Of a DNA stretch of 48,973 bases, positions 33,488 to 42,399 are shown one piece after another. Source of the stretch: Hyphomonas sp. (GTDB lineage: Bacteria > Pseudomonadota > Alphaproteobacteria > Caulobacterales > Hyphomonadaceae). The DNA lies in assembly GCA_002700305.1 (NCBI GenBank), contig PACZ01000042.1:1-48973 (forward strand), in the 5' to 3' direction. A program made the translations under genes and the position numbers. Position 1 is the first letter of the stretch. Every line of letters starts with the position of its first letter. The notes under the pieces are model-generated. The model ran no database searches, was not told where the DNA came from, and worked only from the letters and a program-made list of their open reading frames with translations.

Positions 33488-34516
33488 ATGAAATTCCTGA
33501 AGGGCCTGCTGTCGCTCATCGTCCTTGTCCTCGTCATTGGCGGGGCCGCTGCCGGTGCCGGTTGGGTCTGGATGCAGGACGCGCTGAACCGTGACGGCCC
33601 GCTGGCCGAAGATGTTGTTTTCCATGTGGAACCCGGTGAGGGGCTCGCTGGCGTCGCCGTCCGTCTGGAGCAGGAAGGCATCATTCGCAGCGCCGAGCTG
33701 ATCCGTCTGAAAGCAAAGCTGGAAAACACGGAAACCGATATCAAGGCCGGCGAATTCAAGATCGAGCGTGGGGCCAGCATGGTCGAAGTGCTGCACACGC
33801 TGATCGAAGGCAAAGGCATCCTCTACAAGATCACCTTGCCGGAAGGGCGCACGACGGCGCAGCTCCTGAAAGTGATTGAGGCCGATCCGGTCCTCGTCGG
33901 GGAGGTGCCGGAAGAGGAGGTGGCGGAAGGTTCCCTCCTGCCGGATACATATCTTTTCGATCGGGGGATGACACGCGCCGAGCTGATCCAGTTGATGCAG
34001 GACAAGCAGACCGAATTGCTGGAGGATCTCTGGCCGGAGCGCGATCCGGAAATCCCGGTCAAAACGCCCTATGAGGCGGTAATCCTCGCCTCGGTGGTGG
34101 AAAAGGAAACCGGCCGCGTGGACGAACAGCCGGAAATCGCGGCCCTTTTCACAACGCGCCTGAAGCGCGGCATGCGGCTCGAAAGTGACCCGACGATCAT
34201 CTACGGCGTCTCGCGCGGTGAACCGCTCTACAATGCCAGGGGCCAGCGCCGGACTTTGCGCCGGTCTGAGATAGATACGAAGACCGACTGGAACACCTAT
34301 CAGATCGACGGCTTGCCGAAGACACCGATCTGCAATCCGGGGAGGGGAGCGATCGAAGCGGTGCTGAACCCGCCGCACACGGAATACATTTTCTTCGTCG
34401 CGGACGGCAAGGGCGGGCACCTCTTCGCCAAAACGCTGGCGGAGCACAATCGCAATGTGGCCGCCTATCGCGCCTATGAGCGGAAAGAAATTGCACGGGA
34501 GCGGGCGGGCGAATGA
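33488..34516 (+). CDS. mltG: Endolytic murein transglycosylase (YceG family)
   Basis: 342 residues from the ATG at 33,488, which has GAGGC upstream. One N-terminal transmembrane segment (LLSLIVLVLVIGGAAAGAG) anchors it in the inner membrane with the domain in the periplasm. A LysM-like part follows (VEPGEGLAGVAVRLEQEGII). The catalytic Glu is in ILASVVEKETGR, with RLKRGMRLESDPTIIYG. It cuts nascent glycan strands. It lies behind fabF and overlaps yicC in an ATGA junction, as in many alphaproteobacteria. Confidence 0.96.
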   Translation: MKFLKGLLSLIVLVLVIGGAAAGAGWVWMQDALNRDGPLAEDVVFHVEPGEGLAGVAVRLEQEGIIRSAELIRLKAKLENTETDIKAGEFKIERGASMVEVLHTLIEGKGILYKITLPEGRTTAQLLKVIEADPVLVGEVPEEEVAEGSLLPDTYLFDRGMTRAELIQLMQDKQTELLEDLWPERDPEIPVKTPYEAVILASVVEKETGRVDEQPEIAALFTTRLKRGMRLESDPTIIYGVSRGEPLYNARGQRRTLRRSEIDTKTDWNTYQIDGLPKTPICNPGRGAIEAVLNPPHTEYIFFVADGKGGHLFAKTLAEHNRNVAAYRAYERKEIARERAGE

Positions 34517-35400
34517 GCGTACTTTCGGGGATGACCGGTTTTGCCCGTGTCGCGGGTGAGGCCGAGTGGGGCAGCTGGGCCTGGGAAGCGAAGAGCGTGA
34601 ATGGCCGAGGCCTCGACGTTCGCGTGAATTATCCGCCGGGCTTCGAAGCGCTTGACCGGGCCATCAAGTCAGCCGCGCCGAAATATTTCAAGCGCGGCTC
34701 CCTGCAGGTTGCGCTGCGGATTGACCTCGCAAGCGGTGCCGACACGGCAACGATCAACAATGCGCTTCTGGATGCGCTGGCTGCCGCCGTAGAAAAGCGG
34801 ACCGGCACGGCTCTGTCGGGCGACGTGTTCGCGAGCCTGATGAACGTCAAGGGCGTCGTGGAGCCCGGTGCGTCCAGTCTTCGTGATCTGGCCGGGGATG
34901 AGACCGTAATCAGTCTGCTGGCTCAGGCAGGTGACGAAGCGCTGAAGGCCCTGCAAGCCGAGCGGCAACGCGAGGGCGGTACGCTGGCAGAGTTGCTGGA
35001 AGGCCTTGTCGCCAGCATGGAGGCCCACTGGCGCCAGGCTGGTGACCTGGCCGGCACCCAGCCAGCCCTGCTCAAGGAGCGCCTGACAAAGCAGCTGGAC
35101 GAGCTCGATCCCGATGGTCGGGTCGACAAGGACCGGATGGCGGCAGAGATCGCGCTCAGCGCCGCCAAGGCGGATGTGCGTGAGGAACTCGACCGGCTGA
35201 GCGCGCATTTCGCCTCGGCACGGGAACTGCTCGCAGGCGGCTCCCCGGTCGGCCGGAAACTGGACTTCCTGGCACAGGAACTCAACCGCGAAGCCAACAC
35301 GCTCTGCTCGAAATCCATCAGCCTCGATTTGACGAATGCGGGACTCGGTCTCAAAGGGCTTATCGACCAGTTCAAGGAGCAGGCCGCCAATGTCGAATAG
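34513..35400 (+). CDS. yicC: YicC/YloC family endoribonuclease
   Basis: 295 residues. LSGMTGFARVAGEAEWG begins the protein and ELNREANTLCSKS with LIDQFKEQAANVE ends it, both family landmarks. YicC is reported as an endoribonuclease affecting small RNAs. It overlaps mltG by four bases and gmk by eleven, so the three are translated in a chain. Confidence 0.93.
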   Translation: MSVLSGMTGFARVAGEAEWGSWAWEAKSVNGRGLDVRVNYPPGFEALDRAIKSAAPKYFKRGSLQVALRIDLASGADTATINNALLDALAAAVEKRTGTALSGDVFASLMNVKGVVEPGASSLRDLAGDETVISLLAQAGDEALKALQAERQREGGTLAELLEGLVASMEAHWRQAGDLAGTQPALLKERLTKQLDELDPDGRVDKDRMAAEIALSAAKADVREELDRLSAHFASARELLAGGSPVGRKLDFLAQELNREANTLCSKSISLDLTNAGLGLKGLIDQFKEQAANVE

Positions 35401-36043
35401 CGGACACCCAAAAGACAGCGGAACGCGCCGGGGGCTGATGCTGGTCCTCTCCAGCCCGTCTGGCGCCGGCAAAACGACGCTGGCCCGCAAGCTGATCGAA
35501 GAGTTCCACGATGTGAAACTGTCGGTCTCCGCCACAACGCGTGAGCCTCGTCCCGGTGAGGAAGACGGGAAGGATTATTTCTTCCGCAGCGAACAGATGT
35601 TCCAGGAAATGATTGAGCGTCGCGAGTTTCTGGAATGGGCGCACGTCTTCGACAAGTATTACGGAACGCCGAAAGCTGACACGGTCGCACGGCTGGAAGG
35701 GGGGGAGGACGTCCTTTTCGACGTTGATTGGCAGGGCGCCGATGCGCTGCATGACCAGATGCCGAACGATGTCGTCTCCGTGTTCATCCTGCCGCCCAGT
35801 ATCAGCGCACTGGAACAGCGGCTGGCGGCACGGCCTGGCTCAACGCCGGAAATCGTCGCCCGCCGCATGGAAGACGCCAAGCGCGAGATCATGCACTGGC
35901 GCCGTTATGACTATGTCATCGTCAATGAAGACCTTGAAGTCGCCTATCAGCGGCTCCGCCGGATCCTGCTGGTCGAGCGTCTCAAACGCCTGCGCCAGCT
36001 GGACCTCGAAAACCATGTGCGCCGCCTGCTGGGTGAGGCCTGA
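35390..36043 (+). CDS. gmk: Guanylate kinase
   Basis: 217 residues from the ATG at 35,390 inside the end of yicC. The P-loop is SSPSGAGKTTLA, the GMP site SVSATTREPRPGEEDGKDYFF and EFLEWAHVFDKYYGTP, then DVDWQGADAL. It converts GMP to GDP. The yicC-gmk pairing is conserved widely. Confidence 0.97.
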   Translation: MSNSGHPKDSGTRRGLMLVLSSPSGAGKTTLARKLIEEFHDVKLSVSATTREPRPGEEDGKDYFFRSEQMFQEMIERREFLEWAHVFDKYYGTPKADTVARLEGGEDVLFDVDWQGADALHDQMPNDVVSVFILPPSISALEQRLAARPGSTPEIVARRMEDAKREIMHWRRYDYVIVNEDLEVAYQRLRRILLVERLKRLRQLDLENHVRRLLGEA

Positions 36044-36125
36044 TCCAGAACAGTGCTTGACTTGGGCGCGTCATTGACGACGCTCGCAGGTAGAGCGGCG
36101 ATTCAACATTCCGACAGGACCCCGA

Positions 36126-36314
36126 ATGACTGACCCCGGTGATCCGAAGCCAGACCTGCCAGAACGCGCCCCTGCGCGGCCTGTGTGGTTGTTCTGGCTG
36201 ATCCCGATGGCCATGCTGGTCGGGATAGTCTGGTACGTGCTGCGCGGTGACAGATCGCCAGAGGCCGTGGCGGACAACCCGGCGGCTGTATCGGAAATGC
36301 CGGATGCCCAATAA
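36126..36314 (+). CDS. Small single-pass membrane protein, 62 aa
   Basis: It begins MTDPGDPKPDLPERAPARP, then one hydrophobic helix (VWLFWLIPMAMLVGIVWYVL), an Arg-flanked cytoplasm/periplasm boundary and an acidic tail. AGGACCCCGA precedes the ATG, and an intrinsic terminator starts at its stop codon, so it is probably the last gene of the fab-gmk transcript. Function unknown. Confidence 0.6.
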   Translation: MTDPGDPKPDLPERAPARPVWLFWLIPMAMLVGIVWYVLRGDRSPEAVADNPAAVSEMPDAQ

Positions 36315-36345
36315 AAAACCCCGCAGCGTGCTGCGGGGTTTTCTT
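36313..36345. terminator. Strong bidirectional intrinsic terminator
   Basis: AAAAAACCCCGCAG-cgtg-CTGCGGGGTTTTCTTT is a 9-bp GC stem with A-rich and T-rich sides. It closes the plus-strand fab-gmk operon and the minus-strand icd gene, whose stop is at 36,366. Confidence 0.92.
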
Positions 36346-36365
36346 TGGTGGGCTGTACCGGAGGA

Positions 36366-37586
36366 TCAGGCCTTCGACATGGCCTCTTCGAAGTTCTGGG
36401 CAACTTTCTCGATGAAGCCTTCGGTCGTCTGGTAGCCCTGATCCGGGCCGACCAGTAGAGCGAGGTCTTTCGTCATGATTCCGCTCTCAACGGTCTTCAC
36501 GATGGTCTTCTCCAGCGTCTGGGCGAATTTGCGCACTTCCGGCGTTCCGTCCATCCGGCCGCGATGGTCGAGGCCTTGGGTCCAGGCGTAGATCGAGGCG
36601 ATCGAGTTGGTCGAGGTCGCTTCGCCCTTCTGGTGGTTGCGGTAGTGGCGGGTCACGGTGCCGTGGGCGGCTTCGGCTTCGACCGTGTTGCCATCCGGGC
36701 TCATCAGGACGGAGGTCATCAGGCCGAGCGAGCCGTAGCCCTGGGCAACCGTGTCGGACTGGACGTCGCCGTCATAGTTCTTACAGGCCCAGACATAACC
36801 GCCGGACCATTTCATGGCAGCCGCCACCATGTCGTCGATCAGGCGGTGCTCATAGGTGCCACCGAATTCAGCGAACTTGTCGGCGAACTCGTTGTCGAAC
36901 ACTTCCTGGAAGATATCCTTGAAGCGGCCGTCATAGGCTTTGAGGATGGTGTTCTTGGTCGACAGGTAGACCGGCCACTTGCGCTGCAGGCCATAGTTCA
37001 TGCTGGCGCGGGCGAAGTCGCGGATCGACTCGTCGAGGTTGTACATGCCCATCGCGATGCCGGAGCTCGGGAAGTCGAACACTTCGAATTCCTTGGAGTC
37101 GGAACCATCCTCGGCTTCCCATTTCATGGTCAGCTTGCCTTTGCCCGGCACGAGGAAGTCGGTGGCCTTGTACTGGTCGCCGAAGGCGTGACGGCCGACA
37201 ACAACCGGTTTGGTCCAGCCCGGCACGAGGCGCGGGATATTCGAGATCACGATCGGCTCGCGGAACACAACGCCGCCGAGGATGTTACGGATCGTGCCGT
37301 TCGGCGAGCGCCACATCTTCTTCAGGCCGAATTCTTCCACGCGGGCTTCATCCGGCGTGATCGTCGCGCACTTCACGGCCACACCATACTGCTTGGTGGC
37401 GTTGGCAGCGTCGATGGTGATCTGGTCGTCGGTTTCGTCGCGCTTCTGGATCGACAGGTCGTAATACTTCAGGTCGACGTCCAGGTAGGGGTGGATCAGC
37501 TTGTCCTTGATAAGCTGCCAGATGATGCGGGTCATTTCGTCCCCGTCCATCTCGACGATCGGGTTCTTGACCTTGATTTTCGCCAT
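36366..37586 (-). CDS. icd: NADP-dependent isocitrate dehydrogenase
   Basis: 406 residues. [31 protein letters not shown] (substrate-binding Ser/Arg), ENxxYD-equivalent [26 protein letters not shown] and [13 protein letters not shown] (coenzyme) are all features of the eukaryote-like homodimeric type II enzyme found in alphaproteobacteria. It makes 2-oxoglutarate and NADPH in the TCA cycle. Single gene, divergent from trmJ. Confidence 0.97.
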   Translation of the reverse strand: MAKIKVKNPIVEMDGDEMTRIIWQLIKDKLIHPYLDVDLKYYDLSIQKRDETDDQITIDAANATKQYGVAVKCATITPDEARVEEFGLKKMWRSPNGTIRNILGGVVFREPIVISNIPRLVPGWTKPVVVGRHAFGDQYKATDFLVPGKGKLTMKWEAEDGSDSKEFEVFDFPSSGIAMGMYNLDESIRDFARASMNYGLQRKWPVYLSTKNTILKAYDGRFKDIFQEVFDNEFADKFAEFGGTYEHRLIDDMVAAAMKWSGGYVWACKNYDGDVQSDTVAQGYGSLGLMTSVLMSPDGNTVEAEAAHGTVTRHYRNHQKGEATSTNSIASIYAWTQGLDHRGRMDGTPEVRKFAQTLEKTIVKTVESGIMTKDLALLVGPDQGYQTTEGFIEKVAQNFEEAMSKA

Positions 37587-37663
37587 ATTTGGAAGTCCTT
37601 GCGCTTGTAATTGTCTGGCAGGCCTATAGCAGAGCCCGGGCAGGCGTCAAAACAGGTTACGAC

Positions 37664-38425
37664 ATGGCAGATCACCGCAGCCCGGCCATCATTCTCCACT
37701 CGCCCCAATTGGGCGAAAATATCGGCGCGGCCGCGCGTGTCATGCGCAACTTTGGTCTGACGGATCTGCGCCTCGTCACGCCGCGCGACGGCTGGCCGAA
37801 TCCGGCGGCGGACACGATGTCAGCGGGCGCTTTCGAGGCGGGCGTGACCGTGACTGTGCATGAAACACTACAGGATGCACTGGGCGGCATCACCTGGCTC
37901 GCTGCGGCGACGGCGCGGCTGCGGGGGATGGAGAAGCGGGTCGGCGATGCGCAGGATGCCGCGGCGGCGGCGCATGAGCGTCTCGGTACGGGCAAATCGG
38001 CCATCATGTTCGGGGCGGAGAAGTCCGGCCTGCCAAATGATGCTGTTGCGGTGGCCGATTTCCTGATGACCTACCCTGTGGATGTGGATTTCAAGAGCCT
38101 GAACCTCGCCCAGGCCGTCTGTGTGTTCTGCGCGGAATGGGGCAAACTGGCCATCGGACCGCGCGCCGACGAGGGGGACAACAAGGCCGGTCTCGGCGAC
38201 CTCGCCCCGCGCGACGAGCTTTACCGCATGTTCGAGCATTTCGAGGAAGAGCTTGAAAGAGCGGGATATTTCTTCCCGCCAGAAAAGACGCCGCTGATGA
38301 AGGACAACCTCCGCGCCGCCTTGATCCGGGCGGACTGGACCCGCCAGGAAGTGCAGACATTCCGGGGCGCGATCAAGGCGCTGGCGCTTGGCCGGGGCAA
38401 GGCGCGGGTCCTCCGTGAAGACTGA
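37664..38425 (+). CDS. trmJ: tRNA (cytidine/uridine-32-2'-O)-methyltransferase
   Basis: 253 residues from the ATG at 37,664 (AGGTTACGAC upstream). The SPOUT knot motifs are PQLGENIGAAARVMRNFGL, AIMFGAEKSGLPND and SLNLAQAVCVFCAEW, followed by a TrmJ-type C-terminal extension (DELYRMFEHFEEELERAGYFFP). It methylates position 32 of several tRNAs. Its 3' end overlaps the next gene by 11 bases. Confidence 0.92.
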   Translation: MADHRSPAIILHSPQLGENIGAAARVMRNFGLTDLRLVTPRDGWPNPAADTMSAGAFEAGVTVTVHETLQDALGGITWLAAATARLRGMEKRVGDAQDAAAAAHERLGTGKSAIMFGAEKSGLPNDAVAVADFLMTYPVDVDFKSLNLAQAVCVFCAEWGKLAIGPRADEGDNKAGLGDLAPRDELYRMFEHFEEELERAGYFFPPEKTPLMKDNLRAALIRADWTRQEVQTFRGAIKALALGRGKARVLRED

Positions 38426-39638
38426 TCGCGTCGCTGTCATAGGCTCCGGTCCGGCAGGCCTGATGGCTGCGGACGTGCTGTCGGAGGCGGGGGTCGGCGT
38501 GGACATCTACGAGGCGATGCCAAGCGCCGGGCGCAAGTTCCTGATGGCCGGAAAAAGCGGACTGAACATCTCTCATACCGGATCAGAGCATGACGTTCTC
38601 ATGCGATACCATGACTATAACGGACTATTCCCTGACCAGGTCGGAGCATTCGGACCGGATCAGGTGACCGCCTGGATGGAAGGCCTCGGCATGCCGGCAC
38701 ATGTCGGCCCGACGGGGCGGATTTTCCCGCAATCGATGAAGGCCTCCCCGCTGCTCCGCGCCTGGCTGAGGCGTCTGGCAGACCGGGGCGTGCGGCTTCA
38801 CCTGAAACATCGCTGGACCGGCTGGGCGCCTGAGGGTGCGCTTGCGTTCGAGACGCCGGAGGGGGCCATGACCGTCACGCCCGCCGCGACCGTCTTCGCG
38901 CTTGGCGGCGGCAGCTGGCGGCGGCTCGGCTCCGATGGCGCGTGGGCTGGCCCGTTCGGTGAGGCCGGAATTGCGGTTGCACCATTCCGGCCTTCCAATT
39001 GTGGGTTCACCGTGGACTGGTCAGAGCGGATGCGGGACCAGTTTGCCGGTGCGCCGGTGAAAGGCGTGGGCTTGTCAGCAGCCGGGCAGGCGACGCGAGA
39101 GGAATTTGCCATAACGGCGCGGGGCTTAGAGAGCGGCGGCGTCTACATGCTGTCCGCCGGGCTCCGCGATGAAATCGAAGCGAAGGGCACGGCCACGCTG
39201 TGGCTGGACCTGTTGCCGGATATGGACGCAGGCGAGATCGCCCGGCGGCTGGCGGCGGCGCCTGCCAAACAATCCCTGTCGAACCGGCTTCGCAAGGCGC
39301 TGAAGCTCACCGGCGTGAAGGCGGCGTTGCTTTATGAGTGTGCTGACCGTGACGCGCTGAACGATCCGGCGCGCGCGGCGGAGGCGATCAAGGCGCTGCC
39401 GCTGAAGCTGACTGGCACGGTGCCGCTGGATGAGGCGATCTCGACGGCAGGCGGCGTCGCGTGGGGTGCGCTGGACGATCGGCTGATGCTGAAAGAAAAG
39501 CCCGGGTATTTCTGCGCGGGCGAGATGATCGCATGGGATGCGCCAACAGGCGGCTATCTGATCACGGCCTGCATGGCGACAGGCCGGGCGGCCGGACGCG
39601 GCGTGCTGGATTGGCTAGCACGCCGCGTCGCAGACTGA
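38415..39638 (+). CDS. NAD(P)/FAD-dependent oxidoreductase, YhiN/HI0933 family
   Basis: 407 residues from the GTG at 38,415, giving VKTDRVAVIGSGPAGLMAADVL with the FAD-binding GxGPAG loop near the start. The family markers AGRKFLMAGKSGLNISH, PTGRIFPQSMKASPLL, FALGGGSWRRLGSDG, TAGGVAWGALDDRLMLKEKPGYFCAGE and WDAPTGGYLITAC are present. This is the shorter HI0933-like flavoprotein group, of unknown physiological substrate. The start inside trmJ suggests coupling. Confidence 0.88.
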   Translation: MKTDRVAVIGSGPAGLMAADVLSEAGVGVDIYEAMPSAGRKFLMAGKSGLNISHTGSEHDVLMRYHDYNGLFPDQVGAFGPDQVTAWMEGLGMPAHVGPTGRIFPQSMKASPLLRAWLRRLADRGVRLHLKHRWTGWAPEGALAFETPEGAMTVTPAATVFALGGGSWRRLGSDGAWAGPFGEAGIAVAPFRPSNCGFTVDWSERMRDQFAGAPVKGVGLSAAGQATREEFAITARGLESGGVYMLSAGLRDEIEAKGTATLWLDLLPDMDAGEIARRLAAAPAKQSLSNRLRKALKLTGVKAALLYECADRDALNDPARAAEAIKALPLKLTGTVPLDEAISTAGGVAWGALDDRLMLKEKPGYFCAGEMIAWDAPTGGYLITACMATGRAAGRGVLDWLARRVAD

Positions 39639-39644
39639 TCCCGG

Positions 39645-40409
39645 TTACTTGCCCTTCCAGACCGGGGCACGCTTCTCGATGAAGGCTTTGGGGCCTTCCT
39701 TGAAGTCTTCGGTGCCGACGATGCTGGCGAAGGCCTTGCCGCTGTCTTTCCAGAGTTCATCATCGGTCTTGGAGGTGGCCTCGATCGCGACCGACCGGCT
39801 GGCGGCGACGGCGAGCGGGGCGTTGGCGGTGATGCGGGCGGCGAGCTTTTCAGCTTCGGCCATCACTTCGGCTTCCGGGGCCACCTTGTTGACCATGCCA
39901 AGCTCATAGGCGCGCTGAGCCGGCAGCGGATCACCAGTGAGGATGACTTCCAGCGCCATCGCCTTGCCGATGACGCGCGGCAGGCGGAACAGGCCACCGG
40001 CCCCGGCGACCAGTGAGCGCTTCACTTCCGGCAGGCCGAAATTCGTGTCCTCGGCGCAGATGATCATGTCGCAGGACAGCGCGACTTCCGTGCCGCCTGC
40101 GAGGGCCGAGCCGGTGATGGCCGCGATCAACGGCTTCGTGCGCTCACGTTTTGCAATCCCTGCAAAGCCGCCTTTCTTGGTTGAAAGGGCGGCGCCGTTG
40201 CCAGCCGAGATTTCTTTCAGGTCAGCGCCGGCGCAGAAGGCCTTGCCGACGGCCGTGAGGATGCCCACCCAGACTTCCGGGTCGGATTCCATCTGGTCGA
40301 GCGCGGCTTCCATCGTCTGGGCCATTTCGCCATTGATGGCGTTACGGGCTTCCGGACGGTTCATCGTGATGATGGCGACGTGGCCCTTTTTCTCATATTC
40401 GACTGGCAT
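39645..40409 (-). CDS. Enoyl-CoA hydratase/isomerase family protein (crotonase)
   Basis: 254 residues, standard length. MNRPEARNAINGEMAQ, AFCAGADLKEI and ITGSALAGGTEVALSCDMIICAEDTNFGLPEVKRSLVAGAGGLFRLPRVIG give both oxyanion segments and the catalytic Glu (LPEVKR). It probably hydrates an enoyl-CoA. It lies near two acyl-CoA dehydrogenase genes, so a shared catabolic pathway is plausible. Confidence 0.93.
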   Translation of the reverse strand: MPVEYEKKGHVAIITMNRPEARNAINGEMAQTMEAALDQMESDPEVWVGILTAVGKAFCAGADLKEISAGNGAALSTKKGGFAGIAKRERTKPLIAAITGSALAGGTEVALSCDMIICAEDTNFGLPEVKRSLVAGAGGLFRLPRVIGKAMALEVILTGDPLPAQRAYELGMVNKVAPEAEVMAEAEKLAARITANAPLAVAASRSVAIEATSKTDDELWKDSGKAFASIVGTEDFKEGPKAFIEKRAPVWKGK

Positions 40410-40489
40410 TTGATTTCCTCCTCAGGGGTTCTTTTCCAAGAGCTAGAAGTGTTTCCCCAACGTCGCGCAAGCGCGGTTTTGGCGGGCTC

Positions 40490-41056
40490 TTATTGGGCCT
40501 CCCGCGGTTCGGTCGTCAGTGTGAATTGCAGGTAGGCATTGTAAAGGGGCGGCTCACCATACTGCATCACGCTCATATCGGCGCCGATTGCATCCTCTGG
40601 TCGTTTCCTGCCTTCCGCCTTGAGGAATGCCCGGAAATTGCCGTTCCCGACATGGCCATAACTGCTCCAATGATCCTTCGCTGCGAGGCAGTTGGAGATC
40701 TCGTGAAAGCGGGCGAATTCATTCTGGCCGAAGGCTGCGCGGCTTTCCTGGGTGATGGGCCCGACATCGGATTCGTTCATTCCGCAGGTGAGAACAGAAC
40801 TGGTGCGGCCGGTTGCGTCGACCTTGTCCTCGATTGAGCATTTGGAGAAGAGCCCCAGCAGCGGCTCCGCCGGATAGATATTGTCATTCCGCAGCGCACC
40901 ATTGCTGGGCTCGAACAGATCCTTCCACGATACATCCTGCTGGCCGGACATGATCAGGGCATCGACAGAGTCGCAAAGCGCATCCTCTGCGAAAGCAGGT
41001 GCAGCAAAGGCGAGAAGGCAGGTGAGGCCTGCGAGCGGGTATCGGATAGCGAGCAT
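40490..41056 (-). CDS. Exported hypothetical protein, 188 aa
   Basis: The ATG at 41,056 is preceded by AAGGAGATTCCCC and begins a clear signal peptide (AIRYPLAGLTCLLAFAAPAFA before EDALCD). Longer upstream frames lack this. The mature part has five cysteines (ALCDSV, SKCSIED, LTCGMNE, SNCLAAK), suggesting periplasmic disulphides, and no recognised domain. It is a single gene between the crotonase and the dehydrogenases. Function unknown. Confidence 0.7.
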   Translation of the reverse strand: MLAIRYPLAGLTCLLAFAAPAFAEDALCDSVDALIMSGQQDVSWKDLFEPSNGALRNDNIYPAEPLLGLFSKCSIEDKVDATGRTSSVLTCGMNESDVGPITQESRAAFGQNEFARFHEISNCLAAKDHWSSYGHVGNGNFRAFLKAEGRKRPEDAIGADMSVMQYGEPPLYNAYLQFTLTTEPREAQ

Positions 41057-41202
41057 GCGGGGAATCTCCTTTGGACGCATGGACGCTAAAGCGTTCGTGG
41101 GAAGTGGCCAGTCCCTTCGTGGAAAAATGACAAGCAGGCTTCCCCGACGTCGCACGCGCACACCTCTTGCCGAACCTTGGGGCAAGGGCTTGTAATGGAT
41201 TC

Positions 41203-42396
41203 ATGGAACTGAATCTGAGCCCCGAATACGAAGCCTTCCGCCAGGACGTGAACCGTATCCTGACGGAGAATGCCCATCTGGCCCCCGGCCCGGAAGACAG
41301 AGGGATGAAACATCCCAAACGTCTCGCCTGGCAGAAATTCCTGATCGAGAACGGGCTGACCGCCCGGACGATTCCGAAAGAATATGGCGGCTATGGCGCC
41401 GAGCCCGATCTGTTGAAGTCCCGGATTATTGCGGAAGAGTTTGCGCGGACGGGAATCGCTCGCCCCATGGGCGGGCAGGGTATTTCGATGCTGGTGCCGA
41501 CCCTGCTGGAGCTGGGCACGCCGGAGCAGAAGGAGGCCTATATCCGCCCGACGCTGCATGGCGAGATGATCTGGTGTCAGGGCTATTCGGAGCCGGGCGC
41601 GGGGTCTGACCTTGCGGCGCTGCGCACGGCGGCCGTGGAAGACGGCGACGATTTCATTATCAATGGCCAGAAGATCTGGACCTCCACCGCGAAGCAGGCG
41701 GACATGATCTTCTGCCTTGTGCGGACGGACCCGGATGCGAAGAAGCATCACGGCATCAGCTATGTCCTGTTCTCCATGGACACGCCGGGCATTGAAGTGC
41801 GCCCGCTGGTCGACATGACCGAGAATGCGAACTTCAACGAAGTCTTCTTTACTGACGTGCGTGTGCCGCAGAGCGGCATCGTGTTCGAGAAGAATAAAGG
41901 CTGGCAGGTGGCGAATGCCACGCTGACGCATGAGCGCGGCATGCTGGGCGACCCGAACGCGACCAAGGCACGCTTCCTGGAACTCGTCGAGCTGATGAAG
42001 ACGGAAACGCTGAACGGCGAGCGCCTGATCGACAATCCGCTGCTGCGGGACCGGCTGATCAAGCTGCAGGGCGAAGTCTATGCGATGCAGGCGAACGGCC
42101 TGCGCGTCACAACGGCCAGCCTCAAGCGGGAAAGCGCAGGGCTTGCCGGACTGATCGTGAAGCTGCAGGGCTGTGAGCTGAACCACCAGATTGCCGGTCT
42201 CGCCATCGACGCACTGGGCGAACTTGGCATTCTCTACGGCGAGGGGGACCATCTGAGGGCGGATGGGTCCTGGCAGTGGCGCTACATGTATGATCTCGGC
42301 CTGATCATTGGCGGCGGCACGGCGCAGATCCAGAAGAACATCATCTCCGAACGCGGCCTCGGCATGCCGCGCGAACCGAAGCCGGCAAAGGTGTAA
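41203..42396 (+). CDS. Acyl-CoA dehydrogenase
   Basis: 397 residues from the ATG at 41,203 (MELNLSPEYEAFRQDVN). WCQGYSEPGAGSDLAALRTAAV is the FAD/substrate motif, INGQKIWTSTAKQADM follows, and IIGGGTAQIQKNIISERGLGMPR is the C-terminal motif in the region of the catalytic base. It resembles the longer, steroid/branched-chain type (FadE-like) rather than short-chain enzymes. The next gene is a second dehydrogenase three bases on. Confidence 0.92.
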   Translation: MELNLSPEYEAFRQDVNRILTENAHLAPGPEDRGMKHPKRLAWQKFLIENGLTARTIPKEYGGYGAEPDLLKSRIIAEEFARTGIARPMGGQGISMLVPTLLELGTPEQKEAYIRPTLHGEMIWCQGYSEPGAGSDLAALRTAAVEDGDDFIINGQKIWTSTAKQADMIFCLVRTDPDAKKHHGISYVLFSMDTPGIEVRPLVDMTENANFNEVFFTDVRVPQSGIVFEKNKGWQVANATLTHERGMLGDPNATKARFLELVELMKTETLNGERLIDNPLLRDRLIKLQGEVYAMQANGLRVTTASLKRESAGLAGLIVKLQGCELNHQIAGLAIDALGELGILYGEGDHLRADGSWQWRYMYDLGLIIGGGTAQIQKNIISERGLGMPREPKPAKV

Positions 42397-42399
42397 GTC

